Positions 9,326-18,750 of a DNA stretch of 64,000 nucleotides are shown here, in pieces. Origin of the DNA: Gloeobacter morelensis MG652769. GTDB lineage: Bacteria; Cyanobacteriota; Cyanobacteriia; Gloeobacterales; Gloeobacteraceae. The stretch spans positions 2,976,001 through 3,040,000 of the forward strand of contig NZ_CP063845.1 of NCBI RefSeq assembly GCF_021018745.1. The letters are read 5' to 3'. The notes beneath the pieces are model-generated. The model ran no database searches. It saw only the letters and a program-made list of their open reading frames with translations, and was not told where the DNA came from. How positions within the stretch are numbered: the stretch's first letter is position 1; each line of letters begins with the position of its first letter. The translations under genes and the position numbers were made by a program.

Positions 9326-10309
9326 CTACAACGTCGGTACGCCGAGTGCTACCTGTTTATCATTTCCGTAGATCGAGCGCACCAGTTCATCTGCCACAGT
9401 AAGCGAAATCTGCTCCGCCGCCCAGACGATGCTGTCGAAGACCGTCGCCCCCGAGCGCACCACGCAGCCGTCGCCGATGCAGCTGTAGCCCATCACCACC
9501 GCACCGCGCTCGATGTGGCAATTCTCGCCAATCAGGGCATGGCTGGAGAGGATCGCCCCCGGCTCGATTACGGTGCCTGCGCCGATGCGTTGCTTGAGGT
9601 GCGGGTGACAGAGCAGATCCCAGTGGGTATAGAGGTACTGGCCCAGGGTGCCGACATCGGACCAATAGTCGCCTGTGCGCATCGCAAACACCGGCGCGCC
9701 CTTTTCGACCAGGGCCGGGAACAGATCCTTGCCGAAATCGTAGAACTGCCCCTTGGGAATCCAGTCGAAGACCTCCGGTTCGAAGACATAGATGCCTGTA
9801 TTGGCCAGGTTGGAGCGCTCGGTACCGGCGGCGGGCTTCTCCTGGAATGACTGGATCTGCCCCGCCCCGTCGGTGACGACGATGCCGAAGCGGCTCGGAT
9901 CGCCCACCTCTTTGACCGCCATGGTTGCAATCGCCCCGTGGGCTTTGTGGAAGTGCACCAGACGGGTGATGTCCAAGTCGGTGACCACATCGCCGGAAAT
10001 CACCAAAAACGTGCCGTCCCCCAAAAACTCTGCCTGGCGGCGCACACCGCCCGCCGTGCCCATCAGCTCTTTTTCCCAGGAATACTCGAGGCGCACACCG
10101 TACTGAGAACCATCCTCGAAATGGCGGCTGATCTTCTCGCCTTTGTAGTGCAGATTGGCCACGACTTCGTCAAAACCGTGGGTGCGGCACAGATCGAGCA
10201 CACGGGCCATCACTGGCCGGTTGAGCACCGGCACCAGCGGCTTGGGGATGTCGTCGGTGAACGGGCGCAGGCGGGTACCCTTGCCGGCGGCGAGCACGAA
10301 GGCTTTCAT
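9326..10309 (-). CDS. Sugar-1-phosphate nucleotidyltransferase (mannose-1-P guanylyltransferase-like)
   Basis: The 327-residue protein has the nucleotidyltransferase signature AFVLAAGKGTRLRPFTDDIP followed by KPLVPVLNRP. The metal-binding D lies in VISGDVVTDLD and the sugar-binding region in EKPAAGTERSNLANTGIYVF. The C-terminal part is a left-handed beta helix of hexapeptide repeats (IEPGAILSSHALIGENCHIE). It makes an NDP-sugar for surface polysaccharide. Length and repeats fit GMP-mannose or glucose-1-phosphate enzymes. It lacks the phosphomannomutase domain fused to many cyanobacterial homologues. The exact sugar and nucleotide cannot be fixed from sequence. Confidence 0.87.
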   Translation of the reverse strand: MKAFVLAAGKGTRLRPFTDDIPKPLVPVLNRPVMARVLDLCRTHGFDEVVANLHYKGEKISRHFEDGSQYGVRLEYSWEKELMGTAGGVRRQAEFLGDGTFLVISGDVVTDLDITRLVHFHKAHGAIATMAVKEVGDPSRFGIVVTDGAGQIQSFQEKPAAGTERSNLANTGIYVFEPEVFDWIPKGQFYDFGKDLFPALVEKGAPVFAMRTGDYWSDVGTLGQYLYTHWDLLCHPHLKQRIGAGTVIEPGAILSSHALIGENCHIERGAVVMGYSCIGDGCVVRSGATVFDSIVWAAEQISLTVADELVRSIYGNDKQVALGVPTL

Positions 10310-10436
10310 GGGTGGTTCCTCACACGAAGGTTGGCTGACAAGCGCAGCGGATAATGCAACATTTCAACCCTATACATCTCGTCAAGTCCAGTCATATTCC
10401 CATGGGAACATAGTAAAGGCTCAGTTACCTTCTGTC

Positions 10437-11663
10437 CTACACCAAAAGCATGAAGACTTCGTTGGACAGCAGCAGCCCCTCCGGGACGCTCAGCCGCAGG
10501 CGGCCGTCGGATAGTATCAACAGTCCCCGCTCCAGGGCGCTTTGCAACGCAGCGAGCCGGCGGGCGACTGCAGGCTGACCGAAGCGCTGCACAAGTGCAC
10601 TCACCTCCACCCCTTCGAGCAGCCGCAGGCCCAACAGCAGCGTGTCGGACAGGGCTTCCTCGGGCAGGACCGGTGCACCCGCCGGAAACTCACCCCGCTC
10701 GACCCAGACAAAATAATCGTGCAATCGGCGCGGTCTCTCGACGCGCGCCCCCCAGACATAACCGGTCGCACCGTTGCCGATCCCGTAGTAGGGCCGGTTG
10801 TCCCAGTAAACCCGGTTGTGGCGGCAGCGAAAACCGGGTCGGGCAAAATTGGCAATCTCATACTGCCGGTAGCCGTGCGCCTGCAACCGCTCGCAGGCGC
10901 GCAGGTACATCGTGACAGTGTCGTCGTCGCCCGGAAGCGGCGCCTGTCCCCCTAGGAACTGCCGACCAAAAGGGGTCTCTTCTTCGAGAATCAGGTCGTA
11001 GAGCGACAGGTGGGCAGGCTCCAGCCGCAAAACCTCCGCGAGCGAAAACTCCCAATCGGCAAGGCTCTGGTGGGGCAGGCCAAAGATGAGGTCGAGGTTG
11101 AAATTCTCGAAACCTGCCGCCCGCACCGTCGCCACGCAGGAGTAGATGTCCTCCAGTCTGTGGGAGCGGCCGCAAAGGGCGAGCAGGTGGGGCTGAAAGG
11201 CCTGGACGCCGACGCTCAGGCGGTTGACCCCCAGCGAGCGGTAACCGGTGAGTTTTTTGTAATCAAAAGTGCCGGGGTTGGCCTCCAGCGAAATTTCGGC
11301 ATCGGGGGCAAAACCGCCGAAGTGTTCCCGCAGAGCTGTCAGAACGCGCCCGAGTTGTTCGACCGACAACAGCGACGGCGTGCCGCCTCCGAAGTAGACC
11401 GTATCGAGTCCCTGGCCCCCGCTCGGGGTCAAGGCGATCTCTGCCAGCAAAAAGCGCACGTACTTTTCGATCAGCCCTTCGGTGCCGACGGTAACGGCGA
11501 AGTCGCAGTAGCGGCAGCGCGTGCGACAAAACGGAATGTGCACGTAGGCGGCAGTGGGCAGTCCACCGAAGCGCCCCGGGCAAGTTTGAGGAAGTGTTGC
11601 ACAGGGAGGATGCGGGACGGTAGAGGCTATAATCTGTGTGTTCGCCTCGTCCTGTCGTTCCAT
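10437..11663 (-). CDS. hemW: Radical SAM heme-related protein HemW (CPO3-like)
   Basis: The 408-residue protein has the radical SAM cluster motif CRTRCRYCDF near residue 49. It also has the HemW/HemN features VYFGGGTPSLL, SLEANPGTF, GVNRLSVGVQAFQ and DLIFGLPHQ, and a C-terminal HemN_C region (YEIANFARPGFRCRHN). The N-terminus lacks the extra cysteine of true HemN, so it fits the HemW-type heme chaperone rather than coproporphyrinogen dehydrogenase. The ATG at 11663 is the only in-frame ATG or GTG before the cluster; it gives a 37-residue lead. It is divergent from the PIN/TRAM gene with starts only 21 bp apart. Confidence 0.88.
   Translation of the reverse strand: MERQDEANTQIIASTVPHPPCATLPQTCPGRFGGLPTAAYVHIPFCRTRCRYCDFAVTVGTEGLIEKYVRFLLAEIALTPSGGQGLDTVYFGGGTPSLLSVEQLGRVLTALREHFGGFAPDAEISLEANPGTFDYKKLTGYRSLGVNRLSVGVQAFQPHLLALCGRSHRLEDIYSCVATVRAAGFENFNLDLIFGLPHQSLADWEFSLAEVLRLEPAHLSLYDLILEEETPFGRQFLGGQAPLPGDDDTVTMYLRACERLQAHGYRQYEIANFARPGFRCRHNRVYWDNRPYYGIGNGATGYVWGARVERPRRLHDYFVWVERGEFPAGAPVLPEEALSDTLLLGLRLLEGVEVSALVQRFGQPAVARRLAALQSALERGLLILSDGRLRLSVPEGLLLSNEVFMLLV
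11628..11633 (+). promoter_or_regulatory. -10 element TATAAT for the PIN/TRAM gene
   Basis: A perfect TATAAT lies 51 bp before the ATG at 11685, inside the 5' coding end of divergent hemW. No good -35 hexamer is visible at 16-18 bp spacing. This suggests a transcription start near 11640. Confidence 0.5.
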
Positions 11664-11684
11664 TCGCGAGCGGAATTGTTCCGG

Positions 11685-12767
11685 ATGTTAGATGTTGCCA
11701 TCGTTTGCCTTTTCATCCTAGCAGGGGCAGGAATCGGCTTTAACAGCATCGCTTTTCTGCCTTCCTCCTGGACGGCAAACGCCGACATCAGCGGTGTGCG
11801 TTGGGTGACTTTGGGGTTTGGTTTTGTCTTCGGCGCCGCCCTCGGGGCCGTCGTGCGCTCCGCCTACCGACGCCTGGAGCGCAACATCCGCGAGATGCCC
11901 ACCGACGCGCTTTTGACCCGCTCGGTCGGTCTGGTGGGCGGTCTGTTGCTTGCGAACTTTCTGCTCGGTCCCATCTTTTTGTTTCCGTTTCCCGAGTCGC
12001 TTGCGTTTATCAAGTTTCTCGCGTCGATTTTGGCGAGTTTGGTGTTTGCGTACCTGGGCATGACCCTCTCCGATGTGCACGGCCGCACGTTGCTCAGGCG
12101 CTTCAACCTCAATAGCCTGAATGCGGGCACCGAGTCGGGGCAATTTCAGGGAGATGCCCGGCCCAAGATCGTCGACACCAGCTGCATCATCGACGGCAGG
12201 CTCGAAGAATTGCTCGGCACCGGATTTCTCGAAGGCTATCTGGTGGTGCCGCGCTTTGTGCTCGACGAATTGCAACTGCTCTCCGACAGCGCCGACGCCG
12301 ACAGGCGCTCCAAGGGCCGGCGCGGCCTCGATATCCTCAGCCAGTTGCAGACGGGCTTCGGTGAGCGGCTCGTCCTGCACGAACTCGATTACCCAAAGCT
12401 TGCCACCGTCGACGCCAAACTGGTGCGCCTCACCCAAGATCTCGAAGGGGCGCTCATCACCAACGATTTCAACCTCAACAAAGTAGCCAACCTGCAGGGG
12501 CTCACCGTCCTCAACGTCAATGATTTGGCCAGCGTGCTCAAGCCGCGCTTTCTGCCCGGGGATCTGTTGCAGGTGAAGGTGCTGCGCGAAGGCAAAGAAC
12601 CCCACCAAGGCATCGCCTACCTCGAAGACGGCACGATGGTCGTCATCGAAGAAGGCAGCGGCCACATCGGCGAGCAGGCGAGCGTCTCGGTGACCTCGGC
12701 TCTGCAGACCTCCGCCGGCCGCATGATCTTTGCCCGTCTGCAAAACCGGCCTGTGCCCAAGGTTTGA
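11685..12767 (+). CDS. Membrane-anchored PIN/TRAM domain protein (YacL family)
   Basis: The 360-residue protein has four predicted membrane segments in the first 130 residues (for example VAIVCLFILAGAGIGFNSIA and GLLLANFLLGPIFLFPF). A PIN nuclease domain follows, with VDTSCIIDGRLEELLGTGF, DELQLLSDSADADRRSKGRR and ALITNDFNLNKVA, where the acidic metal-binding residues are kept. A TRAM RNA-binding domain closes the protein (LLQVKVLREGKEPHQGIAYL). It matches the YacL family found in Firmicutes and cyanobacteria. The ATG at 11685 sits before the first membrane helix. A longer upstream frame overlaps hemW and was rejected. Confidence 0.9.
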   Translation: MLDVAIVCLFILAGAGIGFNSIAFLPSSWTANADISGVRWVTLGFGFVFGAALGAVVRSAYRRLERNIREMPTDALLTRSVGLVGGLLLANFLLGPIFLFPFPESLAFIKFLASILASLVFAYLGMTLSDVHGRTLLRRFNLNSLNAGTESGQFQGDARPKIVDTSCIIDGRLEELLGTGFLEGYLVVPRFVLDELQLLSDSADADRRSKGRRGLDILSQLQTGFGERLVLHELDYPKLATVDAKLVRLTQDLEGALITNDFNLNKVANLQGLTVLNVNDLASVLKPRFLPGDLLQVKVLREGKEPHQGIAYLEDGTMVVIEEGSGHIGEQASVSVTSALQTSAGRMIFARLQNRPVPKV

Positions 12768-12788
12768 ACCGGCAGCCCGCAGAGCGCA

Positions 12789-12804
12789 TGGTTCAGTTGA
12801 ACCA
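12789..12804. repeat. 16-bp near-perfect palindrome downstream of the PIN/TRAM gene
   Basis: TGGTTCAGTTGAACCA has two 7-base arms around a GT centre. It lies 22 bp after the PIN/TRAM stop and about 190 bp upstream of the subtilase start, so it could be an operator of the subtilase. The loop is too short for a terminator hairpin. Confidence 0.35.
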
Positions 12805-12993
12805 AGATTAATCTGTATCAAAAGTGACCAAGTTTGACTGACTTTGCGCGGAGCGGTTCTCCCCTTGCGTTTGCGGGAAACCAGTCATAGAGGCGTTTGC
12901 CTATGCGTGGGCAGTCCATACTTGATTGCCAGGATTGAGCGACATCCGTGCATACGGTATGAACTTTATGGTTCAATTTCCATTGAAGTCGCG

Positions 12994-15900
12994 GTGAGCT
13001 TTACTTTGCTACCCAATTTTGCTGCCCCAAGGTTCCGAACCACTGCCTTGCGTTTTCAGGCCATCGCCATGTCTCTGGCCGTCAGCCTGCCTTTGACGAC
13101 GTGCCCACTGTTGGCGGCAGAGCGCCTTGCTGTCGGTTTTCAAAAGAAAGTGCCGTTTGCCCAGACCCAAAATCCGCTGCGCTCCCCTGCCGCAGGAGCC
13201 GTGGTGCCCGCCGACTCTCAGGGGCGGGTGCGCGCGATCGTCCAGTTTGTCGAGAAACCGACGGTTCGGTTGCGCCCGGGCATCGACTTGCGTAGCGCCG
13301 AAGCTGGAGACTATGCCGAGCAACTGACCAGGCTGCGCGCTCCAAGGCTGGCGCAAATCGAGCGGCTCGGCGGCCGGGTGCAAAGTGTCCTGTCGAATGT
13401 CCTCAACGCCGCCGTCGTCGAGGTGGCCCAAGATCGTCTCTCCCAGATCCGGCGGTTGGCCGGGGTGAAATCGGTGCGCCCCGTCCGCCTCTACCGCCCC
13501 GATCAGAGCCCGCCCGGCAGCGTCGGCGAACTGATCGGCACCACGGCTTTGCAGCAGGCCGGGATCACCGGCGTAGGCGTGGTGATCGCCGTGATCGATT
13601 CGGGCGTTGATTATACCCACGCGGCCCTGGGCGGTACGGGCACCGTCGCCGCCTACCAAACGGCTGTGCGTGGTTCAGCCCCCCTCGTCGTCGGCGACGC
13701 GCCGGATTTTCCGAACGCCAAGGTAATCGGCGGTTTTGATTATCTGGGCGAGACCTGGACCGGTAATGCCGCCGATCCGGGCGGGCTCGCGGTCACCCCC
13801 GATCCGGACCCGGTCGACAACAAACAGACCGACACCGATTTTGCCGGTCACGGCACGGCGGTCTCTTCAGCCTCGGCGGGCCTGCCGCTGCCGGAAAGTG
13901 GGCTGGCAGGAGGAACCGCGCCGGGGGCCAAGGTGCTCGCCTACCGCGGTTGCAGCCGCATCAGCGCCAGCTGCGAAGGCAGCGCTTTGCTGAGCTCAAT
14001 CGAAGCGGCGGTTGCCTTCGATGTCTCCGATGCCTTCCCCGGCTATCCAAACCCGGTGCGCAAGGTGATCAACCTCTCGCTGGGGGCGGCCTTTTTCGAT
14101 CCGTCGGTGGACGATCTGTCGGAGGCGGTGCGCAATGCGGTCGAGGCAGGCGTGGTCGTCGTGGCCTCCGCCGGCAACAGCGGCGATCTTCCTTACGCCA
14201 CCGGCACCCCAGGATCGACGGAGACGGTGATCGGCGTGGCTGCGAGCCTGCCGCCGCTCAACATCGGACCGGGATTGGAAGTGCCTACCCTGGGCGTCAC
14301 CTACCAACTGGGCGTCGCCCAGTTCGGCCCGGCGCTGACCGAGCCTTTGACCACCACCTTCAAGCTCGCGGGCAGCGCGGAGATTAACCTCGCCTGCAGC
14401 AATCCGCCCAACCAGAATCCGCCCGCCCCCGCCGAGCCGCCGATTGCCGATCTGACCGGCAGCACCGGCATCGCCGATCGCGGCGATTGCGAATTTTCTG
14501 AAAAAGTCTACAACCTCCAGCAGGCAGGCGCACTCGCCGGGCTCATCGTCAACAACGCCCCGGGTGTGCTCACCATGGCCCCGGGGGCGGCGGCTTCGCT
14601 GGTGACCATTCCGTCCTTCATCGTAGATCAATCCCAGGGCAACGCACTCAAAGCCTCTGTAGCAGCTGATCCTGGCCTGACGGGCATCTTTTTGCCGCAG
14701 GTGTCGATTCCGAATACCAGCTTCGATCAGATCGCCGATTTTTCGTCGCGCGGCCCGAGCCCGGCGCTCAACCGGATCAAACCCGACATCACCGCTCCGA
14801 CTAACACCTTTGAAGCCAACATCGGCACCGGCGCTCTGGGAGCAGAATTTGGCGGGACTTCCAACTCCGCTCCAGTAACTTCCGGTGTCGCGGCGCTTGT
14901 GCTCTCCAAGCACCCCACTTATACCCCCAACCAGGTCAAAACCGCCCTGATGAATAGCGCCAATCCCCAGGTCTTTGCTGACAAGGCGGCGGGGACGGTG
15001 GTGCCGATCGCCCGCCAGGGGGCCGGGCGGGTGCAGGCGGACCGGGCGGCGAACTTAGAGACCCTCGCCTTCGACGCCGCCGATCCGGCCCAGCCCGCTT
15101 CGCTGTCGTTCGGCTACCGGGTCTTTCCCCAGCCTGAGACCCTGACGCGGACGGTTGCCGTTCAGAACCTGTCCGCCAGCGCCAAAACCTACAAGCTCGC
15201 GGTCCAACCGCGCTACCCCGAAGATGCGGGTAAAGGGGTGAGCTTCCAGGTGCCCGAGACGCTCAGTGTACCCGCAGGCCAGACGCGCACCTTCCCGGTG
15301 AGCATCAACGTGCAAAGCGATCTGTTGCCCGCAGGCGGCCTCGATGCGGGCCTCGGGGGCAACGATACCGCCGCCTTCAGCGCCTTCGAGCAGGACGGCT
15401 TCATCACCATCGACGGCGGCAGTGACAACACGGTCTCGCTACCGTATCTGTTGCTGCCGCGCAAGGGATCGGCGGTGGGGGCCAGTCGCCTTGCAGAATC
15501 TCAGGTGGCCCTGGACAATGCGGGCGTCGCGGCCACCACCGCCCAGGTCTTTAACCTCGTGGGCAGCGACCCGCTGGATCTGCCCGCTGCGGAGCAAGGC
15601 GAAAACCTGATCAATACCGACATCAAAGACGTGGGCGTGCGCTTCCTACCGGCTGCGGGCGACACCGCCGAGACGGTTGAATTTGCCGTCAGTCTGTATC
15701 GCCCTTTTACCAATCCGCGCAATTCGCCGGTGCAAATCGATGTCGATGTGACCGGCGACGGTGTTGCTGATTACTTCGTCTTCAACTACGACCTGGAACT
15801 GTTGAGCGGGGCTACCACCGGCCAGAATGTCACCTATATTTTGGAGGCGGCGACGGGGCTGCTGTTGGCGGATTTTTACACCCAGATCAACTACAACGCC

Positions 15901-16245
15901 AGCCAGCTGGTGCTGCCGGTTCTCGCTTCCTCGATCGGGGCGACCGCCCAGACCCGCCTGCAGTTGCGGGCGATCACCGGCTCGACGGCGCTGGGCTTTT
16001 TTGGGCTCACCGACACGGCGCCGGATGCGGGGCTGTACGCTTTTACGCCGGGTGCGCGGGTCACCGTTGCCGGGGCCACGGCGGTGTCGGTACCGGCGCT
16101 TGGCAGTGCGAATGTCGAATTTACCGTCAATCGCGCCAACGCCGGGGCTTCACCCTCGGATGCGGGGCTGCTTTTTGTGCTGCCGGACAATCCGCTGGGC
16201 TCCCAAAGCGCCACTGTGCGGACCGCCCGCGGGAGTCAGCCTTAA
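12994..16245 (+). CDS. Secreted subtilisin-like serine protease (S8) with PA domain insert
   Basis: The 1083-residue exported protease has a signal peptide (hydrophobic IAMSLAVSLPLTTCPLLAAE) and an I9-like propeptide (residues about 70-165). The S8 triad is clear: Asp in IAVIDSGVDYTHAAL, His in DFAGHGTAVSSASAG and Ser in GGTSNSAPVTSGVAAL. A protease-associated domain is inserted between His and Ser (TGIADRGDCEFSEKVYNLQQ). The C-terminal 400 residues are beta-rich Fn3-like modules (FGYRVFPQPETLTRTVAVQN). I chose the GTG at 12994; an ATG at 13069 just before the signal core is an alternative, and the frame stays open upstream to 12844. It is probably cell-surface or extracellular. Confidence 0.9.
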   Translation: MSFTLLPNFAAPRFRTTALRFQAIAMSLAVSLPLTTCPLLAAERLAVGFQKKVPFAQTQNPLRSPAAGAVVPADSQGRVRAIVQFVEKPTVRLRPGIDLRSAEAGDYAEQLTRLRAPRLAQIERLGGRVQSVLSNVLNAAVVEVAQDRLSQIRRLAGVKSVRPVRLYRPDQSPPGSVGELIGTTALQQAGITGVGVVIAVIDSGVDYTHAALGGTGTVAAYQTAVRGSAPLVVGDAPDFPNAKVIGGFDYLGETWTGNAADPGGLAVTPDPDPVDNKQTDTDFAGHGTAVSSASAGLPLPESGLAGGTAPGAKVLAYRGCSRISASCEGSALLSSIEAAVAFDVSDAFPGYPNPVRKVINLSLGAAFFDPSVDDLSEAVRNAVEAGVVVVASAGNSGDLPYATGTPGSTETVIGVAASLPPLNIGPGLEVPTLGVTYQLGVAQFGPALTEPLTTTFKLAGSAEINLACSNPPNQNPPAPAEPPIADLTGSTGIADRGDCEFSEKVYNLQQAGALAGLIVNNAPGVLTMAPGAAASLVTIPSFIVDQSQGNALKASVAADPGLTGIFLPQVSIPNTSFDQIADFSSRGPSPALNRIKPDITAPTNTFEANIGTGALGAEFGGTSNSAPVTSGVAALVLSKHPTYTPNQVKTALMNSANPQVFADKAAGTVVPIARQGAGRVQADRAANLETLAFDAADPAQPASLSFGYRVFPQPETLTRTVAVQNLSASAKTYKLAVQPRYPEDAGKGVSFQVPETLSVPAGQTRTFPVSINVQSDLLPAGGLDAGLGGNDTAAFSAFEQDGFITIDGGSDNTVSLPYLLLPRKGSAVGASRLAESQVALDNAGVAATTAQVFNLVGSDPLDLPAAEQGENLINTDIKDVGVRFLPAAGDTAETVEFAVSLYRPFTNPRNSPVQIDVDVTGDGVADYFVFNYDLELLSGATTGQNVTYILEAATGLLLADFYTQINYNASQLVLPVLASSIGATAQTRLQLRAITGSTALGFFGLTDTAPDAGLYAFTPGARVTVAGATAVSVPALGSANVEFTVNRANAGASPSDAGLLFVLPDNPLGSQSATVRTARGSQP

Positions 16246-16676
16246 AGGCTGCCGATTCCTTCTACAGGCAGAAAATGTCGAGCCGTCGCAATCGGCGTAG
16301 GCGGCGATCGCGACGGCTCTGGCGTAGCAGCGGCCGTGCACACCCAACAGACCGATCACCGACTGGACAATCGCCAGGATGGTGCGCTTGCGCCCGACCG
16401 CTCCAGCGCAACCTGCAGGCCAGCTGCTCGACCAGGGCGCGGGTCTGCTCGGCCGTTTGCACCTGCGCCTTCGCCAGGTCACCGGCGTCGAAGGGCATAC
16501 TTCAGCTTCGAGAATTTCTGCGGGCACTATCGGCAGAGCCCAAGCCAATATGGGTGGCTTGAGAGCTTTAGACCTTGCAGGGAGGTGAAACCCTGCTCGG
16601 TTCCCGCAAAGCAAGGGATTACAAGGCTTTGTGTTAGAGCTGATTCGTAAAGTTGTTAAGCAGTTGTCAGCGTAGG
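16246..16676. other. Intergenic region, possibly decayed sequence
   Basis: There is no supported gene in this gap between the subtilase and the IS5 remnant. On the minus strand, 16262-16498 encodes a short frame (MPFDAGDLAKAQVQTAEQTR) that appears to continue in another frame (KRTILAIVQSVIGLLGVHGR). That pattern fits a frameshifted remnant of an unrecognised gene. The end of the IS5 remnant probably lies near 16640. Confidence 0.35.
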
Positions 16677-17046
16677 CTAAGCAGCGGTCAATCTTCGCAG
16701 GACCAGCCGAATATTTGCCAGATAGATCATCGACTCACTGCTCTCCGCCCACTGCTCGTAGTCTTTACTTAAACGCCTTTCGTGCAGCAACCATCCGCAG
16801 GTGCGTTCGATAATCCAACGCTTGAACTGGGGCAAAAATCCCTTGCGTTTCGGCTCAGGCTGGCTCACTTCCACCTCCCAACCACACACATTTTTGACCG
16901 CTTCCCCGATCGGACCTGTGTAACCTTGATCCACCAGGATCTTCTTCAGGCGCGGCAGTCTGCCCTTCATGCTCATGGCCAGAGCAGCTAACCCTTGCCG
17001 GTCGCCTGAGTTCGCCGCTGCCACGAACTGGAATGGATCCCTTGGC
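16677..17046 (-). pseudogene. IS5-family transposase, C-terminal fragment
   Basis: The frame reads DPFQFVAAANSGDRQGL, then VDQGYTGPIGEAVKNVCGWE and RTCGWLLHERRLSKDYE, ending YLANIRLVLRRL. This is the C-terminal part of an IS5-family DDE transposase, with the final E-region WIIERTCGWLLHERRL. The N-terminal two thirds are missing. The frame is cut exactly at the inverted repeat of the IS3 element at 17047. The missing part is not found beyond the IS3 element, so the insertion came with loss of flanking DNA. Confidence 0.85.
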
Positions 17047-17058
17047 TGAGACAGGTAG

Positions 17059-17925
17059 TTAAGCAGGGTCTGGCATAGTCAACCTCTGCTCGAACTCAGC
17101 GGGAGGCAGATATCCGATGGATGAGTGCAGTCTTTTCTGATTGTACACCTCCTCCAGAAAATCACCTATCCGATTTCGTGCCTCCGTCATGTTCTCGTAT
17201 TCAAACATGTAGACTTCCTCATACTTCAAGGTCTTCATGAAACTCTCTGCTTTCGCATTGTCGTACGGATTTGCTCGACGACTCATGCTGATTTGAATGC
17301 CTCTTTCTTTCAATATGTCTGTGTACTCTTTCGAGGCATACTGCACACCACGGTCCGAGTGATGCACCAATTCTGACCCGAATGAGCGCGAGGTAATCGC
17401 CATTCTTAAAGCCAGAACTGCCAACCCAGCATCCAGAAATCTTTCCAATGACCATCCAATCACTCGGCGACTGAAGGCATCCAGAATCACCGCCAAGTAC
17501 ACAAACTCGCCTGACAAACGAATGTACGTCAGATCCGCCACCCACAACTGGTCGATTCCGCTCAACTGCAGGCCCGCAGCCAGGTTTGGGTAAACGCTCA
17601 AACCATGCTCCGAATCCGTCGTTTTTACAAACTTCTGCTTGCGCAAGCACAGCAGGTTATCCTCTCGCATCAGTCGTTGCACCCGCTTGCGGTTGACAGT
17701 CAACCCCTGACGTTGCAATTCGAATCTGATGCGACCAGAGCCGTAACTTGGCCACTCCAGAGCAATGGCTTGAATCCGAACGCGCACCTCCATATCGCTG
17801 TCGCTTTTGTGCACAGCACCTTTGCACCGATAGTATTCGGCTCGACTCAAACCCAACGTCCGACACGCTTGGGCAATGGAAAGCTCGGCCCCGGCGTCCG
17901 ACTCTTCCGCCACCAGTTGCAGCAT
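17059..17925 (-). CDS. IS3-family transposase OrfB (integrase catalytic subunit)
   Basis: This 288-residue DDE integrase has an N-terminal HTH_21 region (ACRTLGLSRAEYYRCKGAV; YGSGRIRFELQRQGLTVNRK). The rve core carries Asp in LWVADLTYIRLSGEF, Asp in LVHHSDRGVQYASKEY and Glu in NAKAESFMKTLKYEEV. It ends with LEEVYNQKRLHSSIGYLPP. It cuts and joins the element ends. Its ATG shares one base with the orfA stop (TAATG), so coupling rather than a long -1 overlap seems likely. It appears intact and potentially active. Confidence 0.95.
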   Translation of the reverse strand: MLQLVAEESDAGAELSIAQACRTLGLSRAEYYRCKGAVHKSDSDMEVRVRIQAIALEWPSYGSGRIRFELQRQGLTVNRKRVQRLMREDNLLCLRKQKFVKTTDSEHGLSVYPNLAAGLQLSGIDQLWVADLTYIRLSGEFVYLAVILDAFSRRVIGWSLERFLDAGLAVLALRMAITSRSFGSELVHHSDRGVQYASKEYTDILKERGIQISMSRRANPYDNAKAESFMKTLKYEEVYMFEYENMTEARNRIGDFLEEVYNQKRLHSSIGYLPPAEFEQRLTMPDPA

Positions 17926-18242
17926 TATTTGCTGCCATCCGGCCGCGTCGGTCGGCTTCTGCTCTCGAGCCGCGTCAAGGCCTTTTTTAAAAGGACGTTC
18001 TCCATGGTCAACTGGCCGACCATCCGTTCCAACTCGGCAACCCGGGCCTCTTGCTGATAGGGACGACCATTACCCGAGAAGGCCTTATCCGCGTACTTGG
18101 CGAGTTGTTGGCGCCATTTGGTAATCAGCGTCGGATGGATTTGGTGCTCGCGGGCCACCACGGCCACACTCTGGCCGGCTTCGATCTGGGCAAGGATGTG
18201 GAGTTTGAGCTCGCGAGAGAAGCGCCGTCTGGGCAGGGACAT
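17925..18242 (-). CDS. IS3-family transposase OrfA
   Basis: This 105-residue protein carries the HTH_8/IS3-IS911 OrfA helix-turn-helix (RRFSRELKLHILAQIEAG; VVAREHQIHPTLITKWRQQL). A leucine-zipper-like coiled coil follows (ARVAELERMVGQLTMENVLL) and serves dimerisation. It binds the element ends and works with OrfB. Confidence 0.93.
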   Translation of the reverse strand: MSLPRRRFSRELKLHILAQIEAGQSVAVVAREHQIHPTLITKWRQQLAKYADKAFSGNGRPYQQEARVAELERMVGQLTMENVLLKKALTRLESRSRPTRPDGSK

Positions 18243-18296
18243 GGAATTTTGCTCCTGTGCTTAGTGGAGCTTAACTCTCTGTCTCAAATTACGGGT

Positions 18297-18560
18297 CCAG
18301 TCCAGCTGGTCCCTCCCGCCAGCCTACATACGGGCGAAGCACACCAACGCCAAGAACGACGACGGCAGGTGTTAGCGGCGGCCTATGCCGAGCATCCGGA
18401 CCGCTTCGTGCGCAAAGCCCCCGTAGCTTGCTTCCCCGCAGGGGTGCCGCCAGCCCTGCCGACGGCGGTGTGGATCAATCCGCCGCAACCAAGTAGTACA
18501 GCTTCTTCTGGGGATACTCAGGAGAAAAGCTCTGTGCCAGATTCAGAAAGTCGTCTCTAA
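18297..18560 (+). pseudogene. C-terminal remnant of another IS3-type integrase
   Basis: The plus-strand frame after the IS3 border reads PASLHTGEAHQRQERRRQVL, then AAYAEHPDRFVRKAP and PPALPTAVWINPP. This is the characteristic tail of a different IS3-family integrase group. A short insertion lies between RKAP and PPALP, and no catalytic domain remains. It is a fragment left by the IS3 insertion or by earlier decay. Confidence 0.65.
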
Positions 18561-18750
18561 ACTATTGACACATTCCGGTCGGGTGAAGCTATGATAATTC
18601 CATTTACACAAATTTATTGACAGACTCCCGGGTTGTTGCCGGTGCCGGCATACCTATTGCAGGCGAGTTTGCTAGATGCCATACTGGTCTCGATTCGTGC
18701 GTACTGGCCATTGTGCTAAACCATATTCAATCCTATTTCAGAGTCATCCC

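Larger units (their letters stand above)
17047..18286 (-). mobile_element. Complete IS3-family element
   Basis: The element is bounded by imperfect inverted repeats: TGAGACAGGTAGTTAAGCAG at 17047-17066, and the complement of 18267-18286, which reads TGAGACAGAGAGTTAAGCTC. It carries orfA and orfB on the minus strand. No direct repeat is visible at its borders. It interrupts an IS5-family remnant on the left, while the right flank is a piece of a different IS3-type integrase gene. Confidence 0.88.

Noticed and set aside
11010-11684. N-terminal extension of the PIN/TRAM frame
   Set aside because: It overlaps hemW entirely, has no ribosome site, and the membrane domain starts at the ATG at 11685.
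12768-12993. Upstream extension of the subtilase frame to a TTG at 12844
   Set aside because: It would place 50 residues before the signal peptide, and has no ribosome site.
18051-18286. Start of a 169-codon plus-strand frame inside the IS3 element
   Set aside because: It is antisense to orfA. Only the part after the IS border resembles a protein, the integrase tail listed as a pseudogene.
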